NCBI GenBank assembly: GCA_046160825.1
Contig: JBJXHC010000058.1
Coordinates: 1 to 64,000 of the forward strand
Length of the DNA stretch: 64,000 nucleotides
Direction: 5' to 3'
DNA from: JBJXHC01 sp046160825
GTDB lineage: Bacteria; Bacteroidota; Ignavibacteria; UBA10030; UBA6906
Within the stretch, counting starts at the first letter, position 1; every line of letters starts with the position of its first letter. The translations under genes were made by a program, and so were the position numbers. The notes under the pieces are model-generated. The model searched no databases. It saw nothing but the letters and a program-made list of their open reading frames with translations, and had not been told where the DNA came from. Of this stretch, positions 1-8,638 are shown in pieces.

Positions 1-576
1 CGCACCGCTCTCAATTTTCTCCAGCGCATGAGTGGTATTGCAACTTTAACAAGGAAATTCGTCCGTGCTGTCGAAGGTACGCGCGCAAAGATCATTGACA
101 CGCGGAAAACCGCTCCCGGTTTGCGTGTCCTCGACAAGTGGGCTGTACGGATAGGCGGAGGTGTGAATCATAGATTTGGTCTCGATGACATGATTCTGAT
201 AAAGGACAACCACATCGCTGCAGCCGGTGGAATCATTCCCGCAATATCCCTGTGCAAGGATTATCTGCAAAGAAATGAGATAGAACTCCCGATTGAAGTG
301 GAAACCCGCAATCTTGATGAACTGCGCCAGACCCTTGATGCAGGCGGTGTACAGAGGATCATGTTGGATAATTTCCCGACCGATATGTTGAGACAGGCCG
401 TGATACTCATTAACGGCAATGTGGAAGTGGAAGCATCCGGCGGGATTACGCTTGACACCGTGCGCGTCGTAGCAGAGACAGGCGTGGATTTTATTTCCAT
501 CGGTGCGCTCACGCACTCCGTCAAGGCTCTGGACATCTCTCTGGAGTTGATGGGTTCTCCTTCATTCAGTGCGTGA
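1..576 (+). CDS. nadC: Quinolinate phosphoribosyltransferase (decarboxylating), 3' part
   Basis: Converts quinolinate and PRPP to nicotinate mononucleotide in de novo NAD synthesis. The frame is already open at base 1, so the N-terminal domain lies outside the window and 191 codons remain. Visible family motifs are RTALNFLQRMSGIATLT at the start, DTRKTAPGLR (substrate-binding loop), KDNHI and the SIGALTHS segment near the C-terminus, all in the order expected for the barrel domain. The flippase gene starts 6 bases after the stop. Identification rests on these motifs; the missing N-terminus is due to the window edge, not truncation. Confidence 0.95.
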   Translation, partial: RTALNFLQRMSGIATLTRKFVRAVEGTRAKIIDTRKTAPGLRVLDKWAVRIGGGVNHRFGLDDMILIKDNHIAAAGGIIPAISLCKDYLQRNEIELPIEVETRNLDELRQTLDAGGVQRIMLDNFPTDMLRQAVILINGNVEVEASGGITLDTVRVVAETGVDFISIGALTHSVKALDISLELMGSPSFSA

Positions 577-582
577 TGGCTG

Positions 583-2088
583 ATGTTTGATAAAATCAAG
601 CGCCTGGGCACCGACACAGCCATCTATGGCGTTAGCACAATCCTCGGTCGCTTTCTCACCTTCATTCTCACCCCGCTCTACGCGAACATCCTGGTCCCCT
701 CGGAACTCGGTGTTGTGGCGACGGTCTTTGCATACCTTGCATTTCTGAATGTCATCTACAGCTATGGCATGGAATCGGCGTACTTTAAGTATTCCGCGAC
801 TCTTGAGATCGGTGATACGAAACAGAATTTTGCCGTCCCGTTCACGGCGTTGCTCTTCACGTCCACCATATTCTCCCTTGTTATCATCGTCCTCAGATTG
901 CCGCTTGCTACAGCAGCGGGTGTACCTACGGAACTGTCATCAATTGTGTTGTATTCAGCAGGGATACTTGCACTCGATGCTTGGTCGATTATTCCATTTG
1001 CTTCACTCCGACTGGCACGCAAGGCAAAACTCTTTGCATCAATCAGACTTGCCGGAATACTCATCACCGTCATACTGAATGTTCTCTTCTTGATAGTGTT
1101 TGAATATAGTGTTGAGGGAATATTCCTCAGTAACCTGATCGGATCAGCGTGTACCTTCACGATGTTGTTGCCGGTGATCTTCAGGAATATGACTGCGCAC
1201 TGGAACAAGGAACTCCTGCCGGCGCTGTTGAAATTCGGGTTGCCGTATGTTCCCGCAGGGATTGCAACCATGGTGATACAAGTGGTTGACCGGCCAATTC
1301 TGGAAAGCCTGACGGACAAAGCTACCGTGGGTGTGTATCAGGCCAACTACCGACTCGGCATTTTCATGATGCTGATTGTTTCGACCGTCGACTTTGCGTG
1401 GAGGCCGTTTTTCCTGACCCACGCCAACGATCCGGAAGCGAAACCTCTCTTCGCACGCATCCTGACCTATTATTTCCTCGTGATGGTGTGTGTGTTTCTC
1501 ACGATATCGTTCTTTATCGGTGATGTTGTCAGGATGCCTTTGCTGTTTGGACGATCAATCCTTCCGGAATCATACTGGCAAGGACTCGCCATCATTCCGG
1601 TCGTCATGTTGGGGTATCTCTTTCTTGGGATCTCAGGTAATATGTCGGCAGGCATTTACATCGAAAAGAAGACGAAGCTGCTACCACCCATTACATTCTT
1701 TGGCGCAGGAGTCAACATTGCGGCAAACTATTTGCTCATCCCAACCATGGGAATCATGGGTGCGGCTATTGCAACCTTATTGAGTTATGCACTGATGGCC
1801 ATTGCGCTCTATGTGGTCGTCAGGCGATTCTATCCAGTCCAGTATGAATTCGAAAGGATGGCCAAGATTGCATGTGCAGCGTTGATCGTCTACGGCATGT
1901 ATTTCTTTTTCCTGGCAGGGGATTCGACTGTTCTGTTCAAGGTAGCTCTCTTGTTTGTTTTTCTTTTCTTGATGCATTCGTTCAAGTTTTTCATCCCGAG
2001 TGAGCTTGGACGCCTCGCTGCAATGTTCACGAAGCGCTCCCATGGATCGGTTCTGCCACCAGATGGACCTTCCGCGCCTGAACCTTGA
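583..2088 (+). CDS. Polysaccharide (O-antigen) flippase, MATE/Wzx-like
   Basis: A 501-residue integral membrane protein, almost entirely hydrophobic helices (about 12-14 predicted by eye), opening with MFDKIKRLGTDTAIYGVST, which is the usual start of Wzx/RfbX-type oligosaccharide flippases. Such proteins move lipid-linked sugar units across the inner membrane. It sits tightly between nadC and the DUF1385 gene, whose ATG overlaps its TGA by one base, so co-transcription is likely. No glycosyltransferases are adjacent, but an O-antigen ligase lies at 22.6-24.6 kb. No Shine-Dalgarno sequence is obvious. The substrate cannot be told from sequence. Confidence 0.88.
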   Translation: MFDKIKRLGTDTAIYGVSTILGRFLTFILTPLYANILVPSELGVVATVFAYLAFLNVIYSYGMESAYFKYSATLEIGDTKQNFAVPFTALLFTSTIFSLVIIVLRLPLATAAGVPTELSSIVLYSAGILALDAWSIIPFASLRLARKAKLFASIRLAGILITVILNVLFLIVFEYSVEGIFLSNLIGSACTFTMLLPVIFRNMTAHWNKELLPALLKFGLPYVPAGIATMVIQVVDRPILESLTDKATVGVYQANYRLGIFMMLIVSTVDFAWRPFFLTHANDPEAKPLFARILTYYFLVMVCVFLTISFFIGDVVRMPLLFGRSILPESYWQGLAIIPVVMLGYLFLGISGNMSAGIYIEKKTKLLPPITFFGAGVNIAANYLLIPTMGIMGAAIATLLSYALMAIALYVVVRRFYPVQYEFERMAKIACAALIVYGMYFFFLAGDSTVLFKVALLFVFLFLMHSFKFFIPSELGRLAAMFTKRSHGSVLPPDGPSAPEP

Positions 2089-3152
2089 TGGACTTTCAGG
2101 GAGCAATTCGCTATTTTGCTTCAGAATTTTTGAATGAGGAATGTGTGGAACGCAGATTTGATGCAACAAAACCAATGCAGGTTGGGGGACAGGCCGTACT
2201 CGAAGGCGTGATGATGCGGGCGCCTGGAATGGTTGCCACGGCCGTACGCCGGGCCAGCGGCGAGATCGTTGTGAAGAAGGAACCACACCGTTCTCTTGCC
2301 GAGAAGTATCCAGTATTCAAGCTCCCACTCCTTCGCGGTGCAGTTGGATTGATTGAAATGATGGTGATTGGCATTCGCACACTGAACTACTCCGCGGAAG
2401 TGAGCATGCAGGATACGGAGGGCGCAAAGGCAGAAAGTGGTAATAGTCAACCCGAAACCGGAAAATCTTCCAATGATAATCTGAAACTTGGCGTTACGGT
2501 CGCCTTCTCATTGGGAATCGGGATAGTCGTTTTTTTTGTGACGCCACTATTTCTGACAAGCACGCTTTTCAATGTCAGCCAGGACGCGTTCTGGTTTAAC
2601 GCAGTCTCCGGCGGAATCCGGATCGGGCTATTGCTCGGATATCTCAGCATTATTTCCATGATGAAGGATATTCAGCGTCTCTTTCAATATCATGGTGCAG
2701 AACATAAAGCGGTGTTCGCTTTCGAGCGTGGCGAACGTTTGGATGTTCCATCCGCAGCAAAACAAACCCGGTTCCATCCCCGTTGTGGCACCAGTTTCCT
2801 CCTGATCGTCATGCTTGTGGCCATTGCCATTTTCAGCATCCTTGACACATTGCTCATTCAATGGCTGGGTGAGCTGACGTTGTTGACCCGTCTGCTAACG
2901 CATCTTCCTCTCATTCCACTTATTGGTGGAGTATCGTACGAATTCATCAAGGCCTCGGCAAAACGAAGCGATACTCCGCTGGGCAGAGTCGTTGTTGCTC
3001 CCGGACTTTGGCTCCAGCGCATAACAACAAAAGAGCCGGACGAAAGCCAATTGGAGGTTGCTCTTGTGGCATTGCGTTGCGCCCTTGGTGAAGAGCCGCA
3101 TGTCGTGCTTGCACCCGCCCCCATTCCCCTCCAGGCAGCCCTGCTGAACTAA
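2088..3152 (+). CDS. DUF1385 family membrane protein (YqhQ-like)
   Basis: About 354 residues. The family hallmark VGGQAVLEGVMMRAPG lies about 30 residues from the start, followed by two or three hydrophobic helices and the conserved YHGAEHKAVFAFE and RFHPRCGTSF segments, which resemble a metal-binding metalloprotein core. The function of DUF1385 is not established; the genes very often lie beside prfA, as here, where prfA begins 3 bases downstream. I chose the ATG at 2088, which overlaps the flippase stop; a TTG three bases earlier is also open. Membership is secure, role unknown. Confidence 0.88.
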   Translation: MDFQGAIRYFASEFLNEECVERRFDATKPMQVGGQAVLEGVMMRAPGMVATAVRRASGEIVVKKEPHRSLAEKYPVFKLPLLRGAVGLIEMMVIGIRTLNYSAEVSMQDTEGAKAESGNSQPETGKSSNDNLKLGVTVAFSLGIGIVVFFVTPLFLTSTLFNVSQDAFWFNAVSGGIRIGLLLGYLSIISMMKDIQRLFQYHGAEHKAVFAFERGERLDVPSAAKQTRFHPRCGTSFLLIVMLVAIAIFSILDTLLIQWLGELTLLTRLLTHLPLIPLIGGVSYEFIKASAKRSDTPLGRVVVAPGLWLQRITTKEPDESQLEVALVALRCALGEEPHVVLAPAPIPLQAALLN

Positions 3153-3155
3153 CCC

Positions 3156-4226
3156 ATGCTTGATCGACTTGAAAAGGTGAGGGAACGGTACGATGAGGTG
3201 ACCCGGCTCCTCAGCGACCCATCGTTGGCAAGCAACCAGGACCGTTTCCGTGAGTTGAGCAAGGAGCACAGCGATCTGACGCCTCTGATCAAAGTGTATG
3301 AAATCTATAAGAAGACCAAGGGCGATCTCGCAGGACTGAAAGAAATCACCGAGACCTCGTCTGACCCTGACATGAAGCAGCTTGCGTATGCGGAAATGGA
3401 TGGGACGAAAGAGAGAGTTGAAGAGCTTGAAGAGGATTTGAAAATCCTCCTTATTCCCAAAGACCCGAACGATAGCAAGAACGTCATGGTCGAGATTCGT
3501 GCCGGGACGGGGGGCGACGAGGCTGCACTATTCGCCGGGGATTTGTTTCGGATGTATTCGCGCTATGCAGAGAAACAACGATGGAGACTCGAGGTTCTTG
3601 ATCTCAACGATACGGGGATTGGTGGATTCAAGGAAATTTCATTCTCTCTTGCCGGACAAGATGTCTACGGAACAATGAAATTTGAAAGTGGCGTCCACCG
3701 CGTTCAACGTGTTCCCGACACGGAGACACAAGGGAGAGTGCACACCTCGGCGGCGACAGTTGCCGTGTTACCGGAAGTGGAGCAGGTGGAGTTTGAGATC
3801 AATCCGGCTGATTTGGAAATTGATACATTCAGATCAGGCGGCAAGGGTGGTCAGAACGTGAACAAGGTGGAAACGGCTGTGCGTATTACGCATAAGCCAA
3901 CAGGAATGATCGTTGTGTGTCGCCAGGAGCGCTCACAGTTGCAAAACCGTGAACGCGCAATGAAGATGTTACGCGCAAAGATCTATGAAAGTATGGTGAC
4001 GGCTCAGGTGGGCGATGTTGCAGCGCAACGAAAGTCAATGGTGAAAAGCGGCGACAGGAGTGACAAGATCAGGACGTACAATTTTCCGCAGAACCGGGTG
4101 ACAGACCACCGCATCGGTTTGACGTTGTACAACCTTGCAGAAATCATCGATGGAAAGCTGGATGAATTGGCAGAGCAATTGAAGATTGCAGATCGCGCTG
4201 AAAAGCTTCAGCAGGGAGGAGAATAA
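3156..4226 (+). CDS. prfA: Peptide chain release factor 1
   Basis: Terminates translation at UAA and UAG. The 356-residue length is standard. The GGQ catalytic motif that triggers peptidyl-tRNA hydrolysis is at residues 231-233 within SGGKGGQNVNK, and the codon-recognition tripeptide is PDT in RVPDTETQGRVHTSA, matching the PxT pattern of RF1 rather than the SPF of RF2. The gene starts 3 bases after the DUF1385 stop and converges with tadA. The partner methyltransferase gene prmC, often next door, is not present in this window. Confidence 0.96.
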   Translation: MLDRLEKVRERYDEVTRLLSDPSLASNQDRFRELSKEHSDLTPLIKVYEIYKKTKGDLAGLKEITETSSDPDMKQLAYAEMDGTKERVEELEEDLKILLIPKDPNDSKNVMVEIRAGTGGDEAALFAGDLFRMYSRYAEKQRWRLEVLDLNDTGIGGFKEISFSLAGQDVYGTMKFESGVHRVQRVPDTETQGRVHTSAATVAVLPEVEQVEFEINPADLEIDTFRSGGKGGQNVNKVETAVRITHKPTGMIVVCRQERSQLQNRERAMKMLRAKIYESMVTAQVGDVAAQRKSMVKSGDRSDKIRTYNFPQNRVTDHRIGLTLYNLAEIIDGKLDELAEQLKIADRAEKLQQGGE

Positions 4227-4230
4227 CCGC

Positions 4231-4722
4231 TTAGGGCTTTCCCATGCCGTTCGTTCTCACTTTTGCAAAGAACTCCTTCAGAATTTCAGCGCATCGTTCC
4301 TGCATTACCCCCGGCACGGTTTCGACCTTGTGATTCAGTCTGTCGTCCTGAACGATATTGTACAGCGTTCCACATGCGCCCGCCTTCGGATCCGTCGTTC
4401 CGAATACAAGCTTCGGTAACCTCGCCAGCACAATGGCTCCGGCACACATTGCACACGGCTCAAGCGTGACGTACATAATGCACTTTTCCAGTCGCCGACT
4501 CCCAAGTTGGCTCGTCGCAGCGGTAATTGCAATCATCTCGGCATGGGCAGTCGGATCCTTGAGAGATTCGATCTGGTTATAGCCCTTCCCGATAATCTTG
4601 CTGTTGTGGACAATGATTGCGCCGATCGGAACTTCTTTTCGTCTGTATGCCTGCTCTGCTTCTTTCAGGGCAAACTCCATCCAGCGCTCGTCTTCAGTCA
4701 AGAGCCCTCCGGGCCAGTTCAA
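4231..4722 (-). CDS. tadA: tRNA-specific adenosine deaminase
   Basis: Deaminates the wobble adenosine A34 of tRNA-Arg(ACG) to inosine. The 163-residue protein has the zinc-deaminase signature HAE (His60, catalytic Glu62) and PCAMC (Cys90, Cys93). The converging stop codon is only 4 bases from the prfA stop. A tRNA-Arg(ACG), the expected substrate, is encoded nearby at 6933-7006. However, a separate tRNA-Arg(TCG) also exists at 4798-4871, so decoding of CGA would not depend wholly on inosine. A general cytidine or guanine deaminase is a less likely alternative. Confidence 0.93.
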   Translation of the reverse strand: MNWPGGLLTEDERWMEFALKEAEQAYRRKEVPIGAIIVHNSKIIGKGYNQIESLKDPTAHAEMIAITAATSQLGSRRLEKCIMYVTLEPCAMCAGAIVLARLPKLVFGTTDPKAGACGTLYNIVQDDRLNHKVETVPGVMQERCAEILKEFFAKVRTNGMGKP

Positions 4723-4797
4723 AATTCAAAAAAGTGGCAAGCGGCTGCACCACCAATCCACACAATTTTGGACTTATTCCATCCAATTGCTTTCCTG

Positions 4798-4871
4798 TGC
4801 GCCCGGAGGGAGTCGAACCCCCAACCGTCTGATCCGAAGTCAGGCACTCTATCCAATTGAGCTACGGGCGC
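4798..4871 (-). tRNA. tRNA-Arg(TCG)
   Basis: Folds as a full cloverleaf on the minus strand: 7-bp acceptor GCGCCCG/CGGGCGC, D arm, anticodon stem CCTGA/TCAGA with loop CTTCGGA (anticodon TCG, reading CGA), and T arm GGGGG-TTCGACT-CCCTC. The discriminator is A and CCA is not encoded. The first anticodon-stem pair is a C-A mismatch. Acceptor, D and T arms are nearly identical to tRNA-Arg(ACG) 2.1 kb downstream, so the two are paralogues. Confidence 0.9.
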
Positions 4872-5209
4872 AAACGTTAAATCTTGTTCTACTCTTCTGC
4901 GGATCCCGCCAGCAAACGGCGGGATTCTCAAAATGGCATCTTCTCACAAAAGCGGTTCGCAGGCCATTTTGGAAATTGAGCTACGGGCGCAGAATCTTGC
5001 AGCCTGAAAATAGCTATTTTCCCGATGAGATGGAAGAAATTTCAGCCACATCCTTATACTGGGCATGGAGCTCTCCGAACATTTCACGTTGTTCATGTGT
5101 TGAATAAGCAGCAGTCGGTGCGGACGTAACCAATCATTGCAGAAGGCCGTATTCCAAGTATGCTGGGCACGGATATTCAATATTTCCATTCTTCATTTCG
5201 AGGTTTATT
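4872..5209. other. Intergenic region with tRNA-Arg remnant and GC-rich hairpin
   Basis: No convincing gene. It holds an 8-bp GC-rich hairpin at 4903-4925 (arms ATCCCGCC and GGCGGGAT). A second inverted repeat has arms AAAATGGC (4930-4937) and GCCATTTT (4963-4970). At about 4974-4991 there is an 18-base exact copy of the tRNA-Arg 5' end. The promoter of the following protease gene should also lie here but was not identified. Confidence 0.6.
4974..4991 (-). repeat. Partial duplicate of the tRNA-Arg 5' end
   Basis: The bases AATTGAGCTACGGGCGCA are identical to the end of tRNA-Arg(TCG) at 4855-4872 and to the matching part of tRNA-Arg(ACG). Only the acceptor 5' strand and the start of the D arm are present, so this is not a functional tRNA. 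It could be the scar of a deleted tRNA gene or of recombination between tRNA-Arg copies. Confidence 0.75.
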
Positions 5210-6877
5210 ATGAAGTCGCAGTTCTCGCTTCGCAATCTCTTGATTGTCTTGATCGTCGGGGTCTCCATCGGATTTTACACCAACGAGATCGTGTCGAGTG
5301 ATAATATCTATGTGGAGTTGAACAAGTATAAAGACGTACTGAACCTGATCGAAAAATATCATGTGGATGATGTGAGTGTCGGCGACCTGACCGAGGGAGC
5401 AATCGAAGGAGTGATCACCCGTCTTGATCCGCACTCGGTATACTTGACGGCAAAAAATGCAGAGCGCGTAAACGAGGAGCAGGTACAGGGAAAATATCAG
5501 GGAGTAGGATTGGGGATACGAGCACTGCGCGACACCATTGTTGTCGTGGAGCCAATGGGTGGAGGTCCTGGCGCCATGATGGGAATTCTTTCCAATGATA
5601 AGATTATTGCTATCGGTGACAGTTCCTCCATCGGATTAACAGTGGAGCAGGCGTCGAAACGTTTGCGTGGGCCGAAAGGCACAACAGTGAAGTTGCGTAT
5701 TATTCGCCCCGGAGTTCAGGAGCCTTTGCTGTATGAAATCGTCCGGTCCGAGATCTCCATCCACAGTGTTGATGTCGCACTCATGGTTGACGATGAAACA
5801 GGATACATCAGCGTCAACAAATTCAGCCTGACGACCGGGAAGGAAATGATTGAAGGCCTGCAGAAATTGCGAGCATTGGGAATGAAGCGCCTTCTGCTCG
5901 ACCTCAGGGGCAATCCCGGTGGTATTATGGATGAGGCGGTGCGCATGGCGGACTTATTTATTGACGGGGGAGAGAAGCCGAACTCCAAGGTTCTCGTCTA
6001 TACCAAAGCGCGCCAAACCGCGTTGGAGGAATCGTTTTTTGCAACAACGGGTCAAGCCTTTGAACGAGTGCCTGTTATTGTGCTCGTGAACAACAGTTCG
6101 GCCAGTGCCAGCGAAATCGTCGCTGGCGCAATTCAGGATTGGGACCGCGGGCTTATTGTCGGTGAAACGAGTTTTGGCAAGGGATTGGTGCAGCGACAGT
6201 GGAACCTCGCGGATGGTTCGGCATTCCGGTTAACCATTGCGAAGTACTACACTCCCAGCGGCAGACTGATTCAACGTTCGTATGAAGGAAAGGATCGCAG
6301 CGCATATCGTGCCGAAGCATTTGAGAGAGAAGAAGCGGAAGGTGAGAATGTCGATCATGCGCGTGATCAAGGTGATTCCATCCGACCGGCCTATACAACG
6401 TTTTCCGGCAGGACGGTATATGGGGGTGGAGGAATAACCCCGGACCATATTGTAAAGCCGCGTCCGCTCACCGAGTGGACACAGAGTCTCTTGCGACGCG
6501 ATGTGTTCTATCAGTTCACCAATCAATATCTCACGGGCAAGGGACTGCTCCTGCGAGGGGAATATGACGGGAACATGCAACGCTTCATCAAAGAGTTCAC
6601 CATCGGCGACGAGTTGCTGGCCGAGTTTACAGGATTTGTCGAATCGCAAGGTGTTACCGCGGATCGCGATGCATTGCAGAAAGACAATGACTTTATCCGC
6701 ACCAGACTCAAGGGGTTTGTTGCACGAACGTTCTGGGGAGACGATGGTTGGTATCCGGTGATGCTTCGGATCGATACACAGACCCAGAAAGCACTCTCGC
6801 TCTTTCCGGAGGCTGAGAAAATCGCCAGCGTGAAGTCAACGCGAGGTTCGTCGGAATTTGGTGGAAAGAGGGAATGA
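5210..6877 (+). CDS. S41 family carboxyl-terminal processing protease (Ctp/Tsp type)
   Basis: A 555-residue exported serine protease. Residues 1-25 form an uncleaved or cleaved N-terminal hydrophobic segment. A PDZ domain follows (roughly residues 95-190, with QGVGLGIR and LRGPKGTTVKLRI), then the S41 catalytic domain with LLLDLRGNPGG, the nucleophile in the SASASE segment (residues 297-302) and the general-base Lys324 in SFGKGLVQ. These proteases degrade or trim periplasmic proteins from the C-terminus. A C-terminal extension after residue 430 lacks a recognised domain. A GAGG about 10 bases upstream supports the start, and a strong terminator follows at 6901. Confidence 0.93.
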   Translation: MKSQFSLRNLLIVLIVGVSIGFYTNEIVSSDNIYVELNKYKDVLNLIEKYHVDDVSVGDLTEGAIEGVITRLDPHSVYLTAKNAERVNEEQVQGKYQGVGLGIRALRDTIVVVEPMGGGPGAMMGILSNDKIIAIGDSSSIGLTVEQASKRLRGPKGTTVKLRIIRPGVQEPLLYEIVRSEISIHSVDVALMVDDETGYISVNKFSLTTGKEMIEGLQKLRALGMKRLLLDLRGNPGGIMDEAVRMADLFIDGGEKPNSKVLVYTKARQTALEESFFATTGQAFERVPVIVLVNNSSASASEIVAGAIQDWDRGLIVGETSFGKGLVQRQWNLADGSAFRLTIAKYYTPSGRLIQRSYEGKDRSAYRAEAFEREEAEGENVDHARDQGDSIRPAYTTFSGRTVYGGGGITPDHIVKPRPLTEWTQSLLRRDVFYQFTNQYLTGKGLLLRGEYDGNMQRFIKEFTIGDELLAEFTGFVESQGVTADRDALQKDNDFIRTRLKGFVARTFWGDDGWYPVMLRIDTQTQKALSLFPEAEKIASVKSTRGSSEFGGKRE

Positions 6878-6900
6878 GGCGCGAGAATCCGGAAATGGAA

Positions 6901-6931
6901 GGGGCGGGAAATTCTCCCGCCCCTTTTTTTT
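6901..6931 (+). terminator. Rho-independent terminator after the S41 protease gene
   Basis: A perfect 9-bp stem, GGGGCGGGA (6901-6909) with TCCCGCCCC (6915-6923), is followed directly by eight T residues (6924-6931). It lies 23 bases after the protease stop and immediately before the oppositely oriented tRNA-Arg(ACG). Confidence 0.93.
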
Positions 6932-6932
6932 G

Positions 6933-7006
6933 TGCGCCCGGAGGGAGTCGAACCCCCAACCTTTAGATTCGTAGTCTAACGCTCTATCCAATTGAGCTAC
7001 GGGCGC
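6933..7006 (-). tRNA. tRNA-Arg(ACG)
   Basis: Complete 74-base cloverleaf on the minus strand: acceptor GCGCCCG/CGGGCGC, anticodon stem TTAGA/TCTAA, loop CTACGAA with anticodon ACG, T loop TTCGACT, discriminator A, no encoded CCA. It is the expected substrate of TadA, encoded 2.3 kb away. Confidence 0.95.
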
Positions 7007-7200
7007 ATCATGTACCACCTTCCCAGCCATTTCTACGTAGCCTTAAACCGAACCTGCGCCACCCAGTAGGAGATTTCACCGTTACAGAACTGGATTTGGC
7101 ATGAATTCTTTGCCAAACTGCGGATTCAGATTGAGCCCCAAACTGACACATAATAGGGAAATTCGATAACTCATTCAAGGGTTCTAGTAACAACTCAACC

Positions 7201-7314
7201 AGCGAGGAGAAAATTGAAGAGGTAAACCTGTATTCAACACAATGGTGTGGGCTTTGCCAAAACGGAAAACGCCTTCTGAATGGGAAGAAAATTCCTTATC
7301 ATGAAATCGACTAA
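7201..7314 (+). pseudogene. Glutaredoxin-like fragment
   Basis: In frame from about 7201 the DNA encodes VNLYSTQWCGLCQNGKRLL and then KKIPYHEID, ending at TAA 7312-7314. The pattern beta strand, W-C-x-x-C redox site, helix, then a short HEID strand is that of the first half of a glutaredoxin or NrdH-type thioredoxin fold. The frame carries on after the stop as NESAATR, as a glutaredoxin would, before losing similarity, and no credible start codon is present. I read it as a decayed gene. Arsenic loci often carry glutaredoxins, which fits the ArsS gene just downstream. Identification is from motif only. Confidence 0.45.
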
Positions 7315-7503
7315 AACGAATCAGCTGCAACACGAACAATGGTGGCCCCTTGCTGCCGTCGAGTAATCCGACATACAGTCAATGAAAAGCCGGGGGAAAG
7401 CGGCTCCAAAAATCGTTCATGATCCATCAGTCGCACTGCTTCGTAAAGAGCTGTGTCTTTCATAATGGAGATGCAAAGGAAACATCACTGAATATTTCAA
7501 CTG

Positions 7504-7668
7504 ATGATTGAAGTCCTTCTGTCCTTCTTCATATTCCTTCTTGCGTATTCCAATGGAGCCAACGATATCCCCAAGGGGATAGCCGCACTAGTCGGAAGCG
7601 GCGCGACAAACATCCGCATCGCCAAACTGTTAGCGTTTTTACTGAAGGGAACAAACGATGGGTTTTGA
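7504..7668 (+). pseudogene. N-terminal fragment of a PiT-type phosphate permease
   Basis: The ATG at 7504 opens a 54-codon frame whose protein has a hydrophobic helix followed by YSNGANDIPKGIAALVGSG. This closely resembles the conserved N-terminal NGAND signature of PiT-family inorganic phosphate transporters, which normally have more than 300 residues. The frame then runs into the start region of arsS and stops at 7668, overlapping the arsS ATG at 7658. The rest of the permease is absent, so a deletion appears to have joined its first 45 codons to the arsS leader. Confidence 0.65.
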
Positions 7669-8632
7669 ACAAACGCTTTCTCTGGCACGTTTGGATCTGA
7701 AACCGCTCAGCATTGATACGTTTCAGGTAAACCTGGGTAAGCTCTGCAATCAGGCGTGCAAACATTGCCACGTTGATGCCGGCCCAAAGCGGACGGAAAT
7801 GATGGACAGGTCCGCCATTGATCGTTGTCTGGAAATCCTTCGACTGTATCCTCAGATCAGGAATCTCGACATCACGGGCGGGGCCCCGGAGTTGAATGAA
7901 CATTTTAAGTACTTTGTCGCGGAGGCAAGGGCACTCGACAGAAACGTGATGGTACGGCACAACCTTACAGTGACCTTGGATCCGCATCCCGTGAGTGGGG
8001 AAAAGATGGAGTACCTTCCTGAATTCTTCCATGCTCATCATTGTGAGATAATCTCATCATTACCTTATTTCCAGGAACATGAAACGGATGCACAGCGTGG
8101 ACAGGGTGTGTTTACCGCGAGCCTGGAATCCATTCGAAGACTTAACGCACTTGGCTACGGAGAAGCTGGAAGCGGGCTCGTGCTGGACCTGGTCTACAAC
8201 CCTGTTGGTGCATACCTTCCCCCTGAGCAGGGAGCAATTGAGAAACAGTTCAAAGAAGAATTGTGGAAGCGGTACGGAATTGTTTTCAACCGACTGTACG
8301 TCATCACCAACATGCCAATCAACCGCTTCAAGCACTTTCTTGAGCGGGCAGAGTTATATGAGTCTTACATGGAGAAGCTGATAAACGCATTCAACCCAAC
8401 AGCCGCAGAAGGAGTAATGTGCAGAAGTTTGATCAGCGTGGGGTATGATGGGACATTGTACGACTGTGACTTCAACCAGATGCTTGAGTGGCGCGTGAAC
8501 CACGGAGCGCCGGACACGATTTGGAATTTTGATTTTGACAAACTTATACGCCGTCGGATCGCGTTCGGTTCGCACTGTTATGGCTGTACTGCCGGAGCGG
8601 GAAGCAGTTGCGGCGGAGCGGTGGTCAGGTGA
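7658..8632 (+). CDS. arsS: Arsenosugar biosynthesis radical SAM protein ArsS
   Basis: A 324-residue radical SAM enzyme. The Cx3Cx2C cluster motif is C30-x3-C34-x2-C37 in LCNQACKHCHVDAGP, followed by LDITGGAPEL (the SAM-binding GGAP region). The C-terminus carries the family-diagnostic HCYGCTAGAGSSCGG segment, which in some relatives contains selenocysteine. ArsS adds a 5'-deoxyadenosyl group to methylated arsenic on the way to arsenosugars. The methyltransferase ArsM that normally supplies its substrate is not in this window. A GAAGGGA lies 8-14 bases upstream of the ATG. The preceding PiT and glutaredoxin remnants suggest an eroded arsenic/phosphate locus. Confidence 0.92.
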   Translation: MGFEQTLSLARLDLKPLSIDTFQVNLGKLCNQACKHCHVDAGPKRTEMMDRSAIDRCLEILRLYPQIRNLDITGGAPELNEHFKYFVAEARALDRNVMVRHNLTVTLDPHPVSGEKMEYLPEFFHAHHCEIISSLPYFQEHETDAQRGQGVFTASLESIRRLNALGYGEAGSGLVLDLVYNPVGAYLPPEQGAIEKQFKEELWKRYGIVFNRLYVITNMPINRFKHFLERAELYESYMEKLINAFNPTAAEGVMCRSLISVGYDGTLYDCDFNQMLEWRVNHGAPDTIWNFDFDKLIRRRIAFGSHCYGCTAGAGSSCGGAVVR

Positions 8633-8638
8633 AATGGA

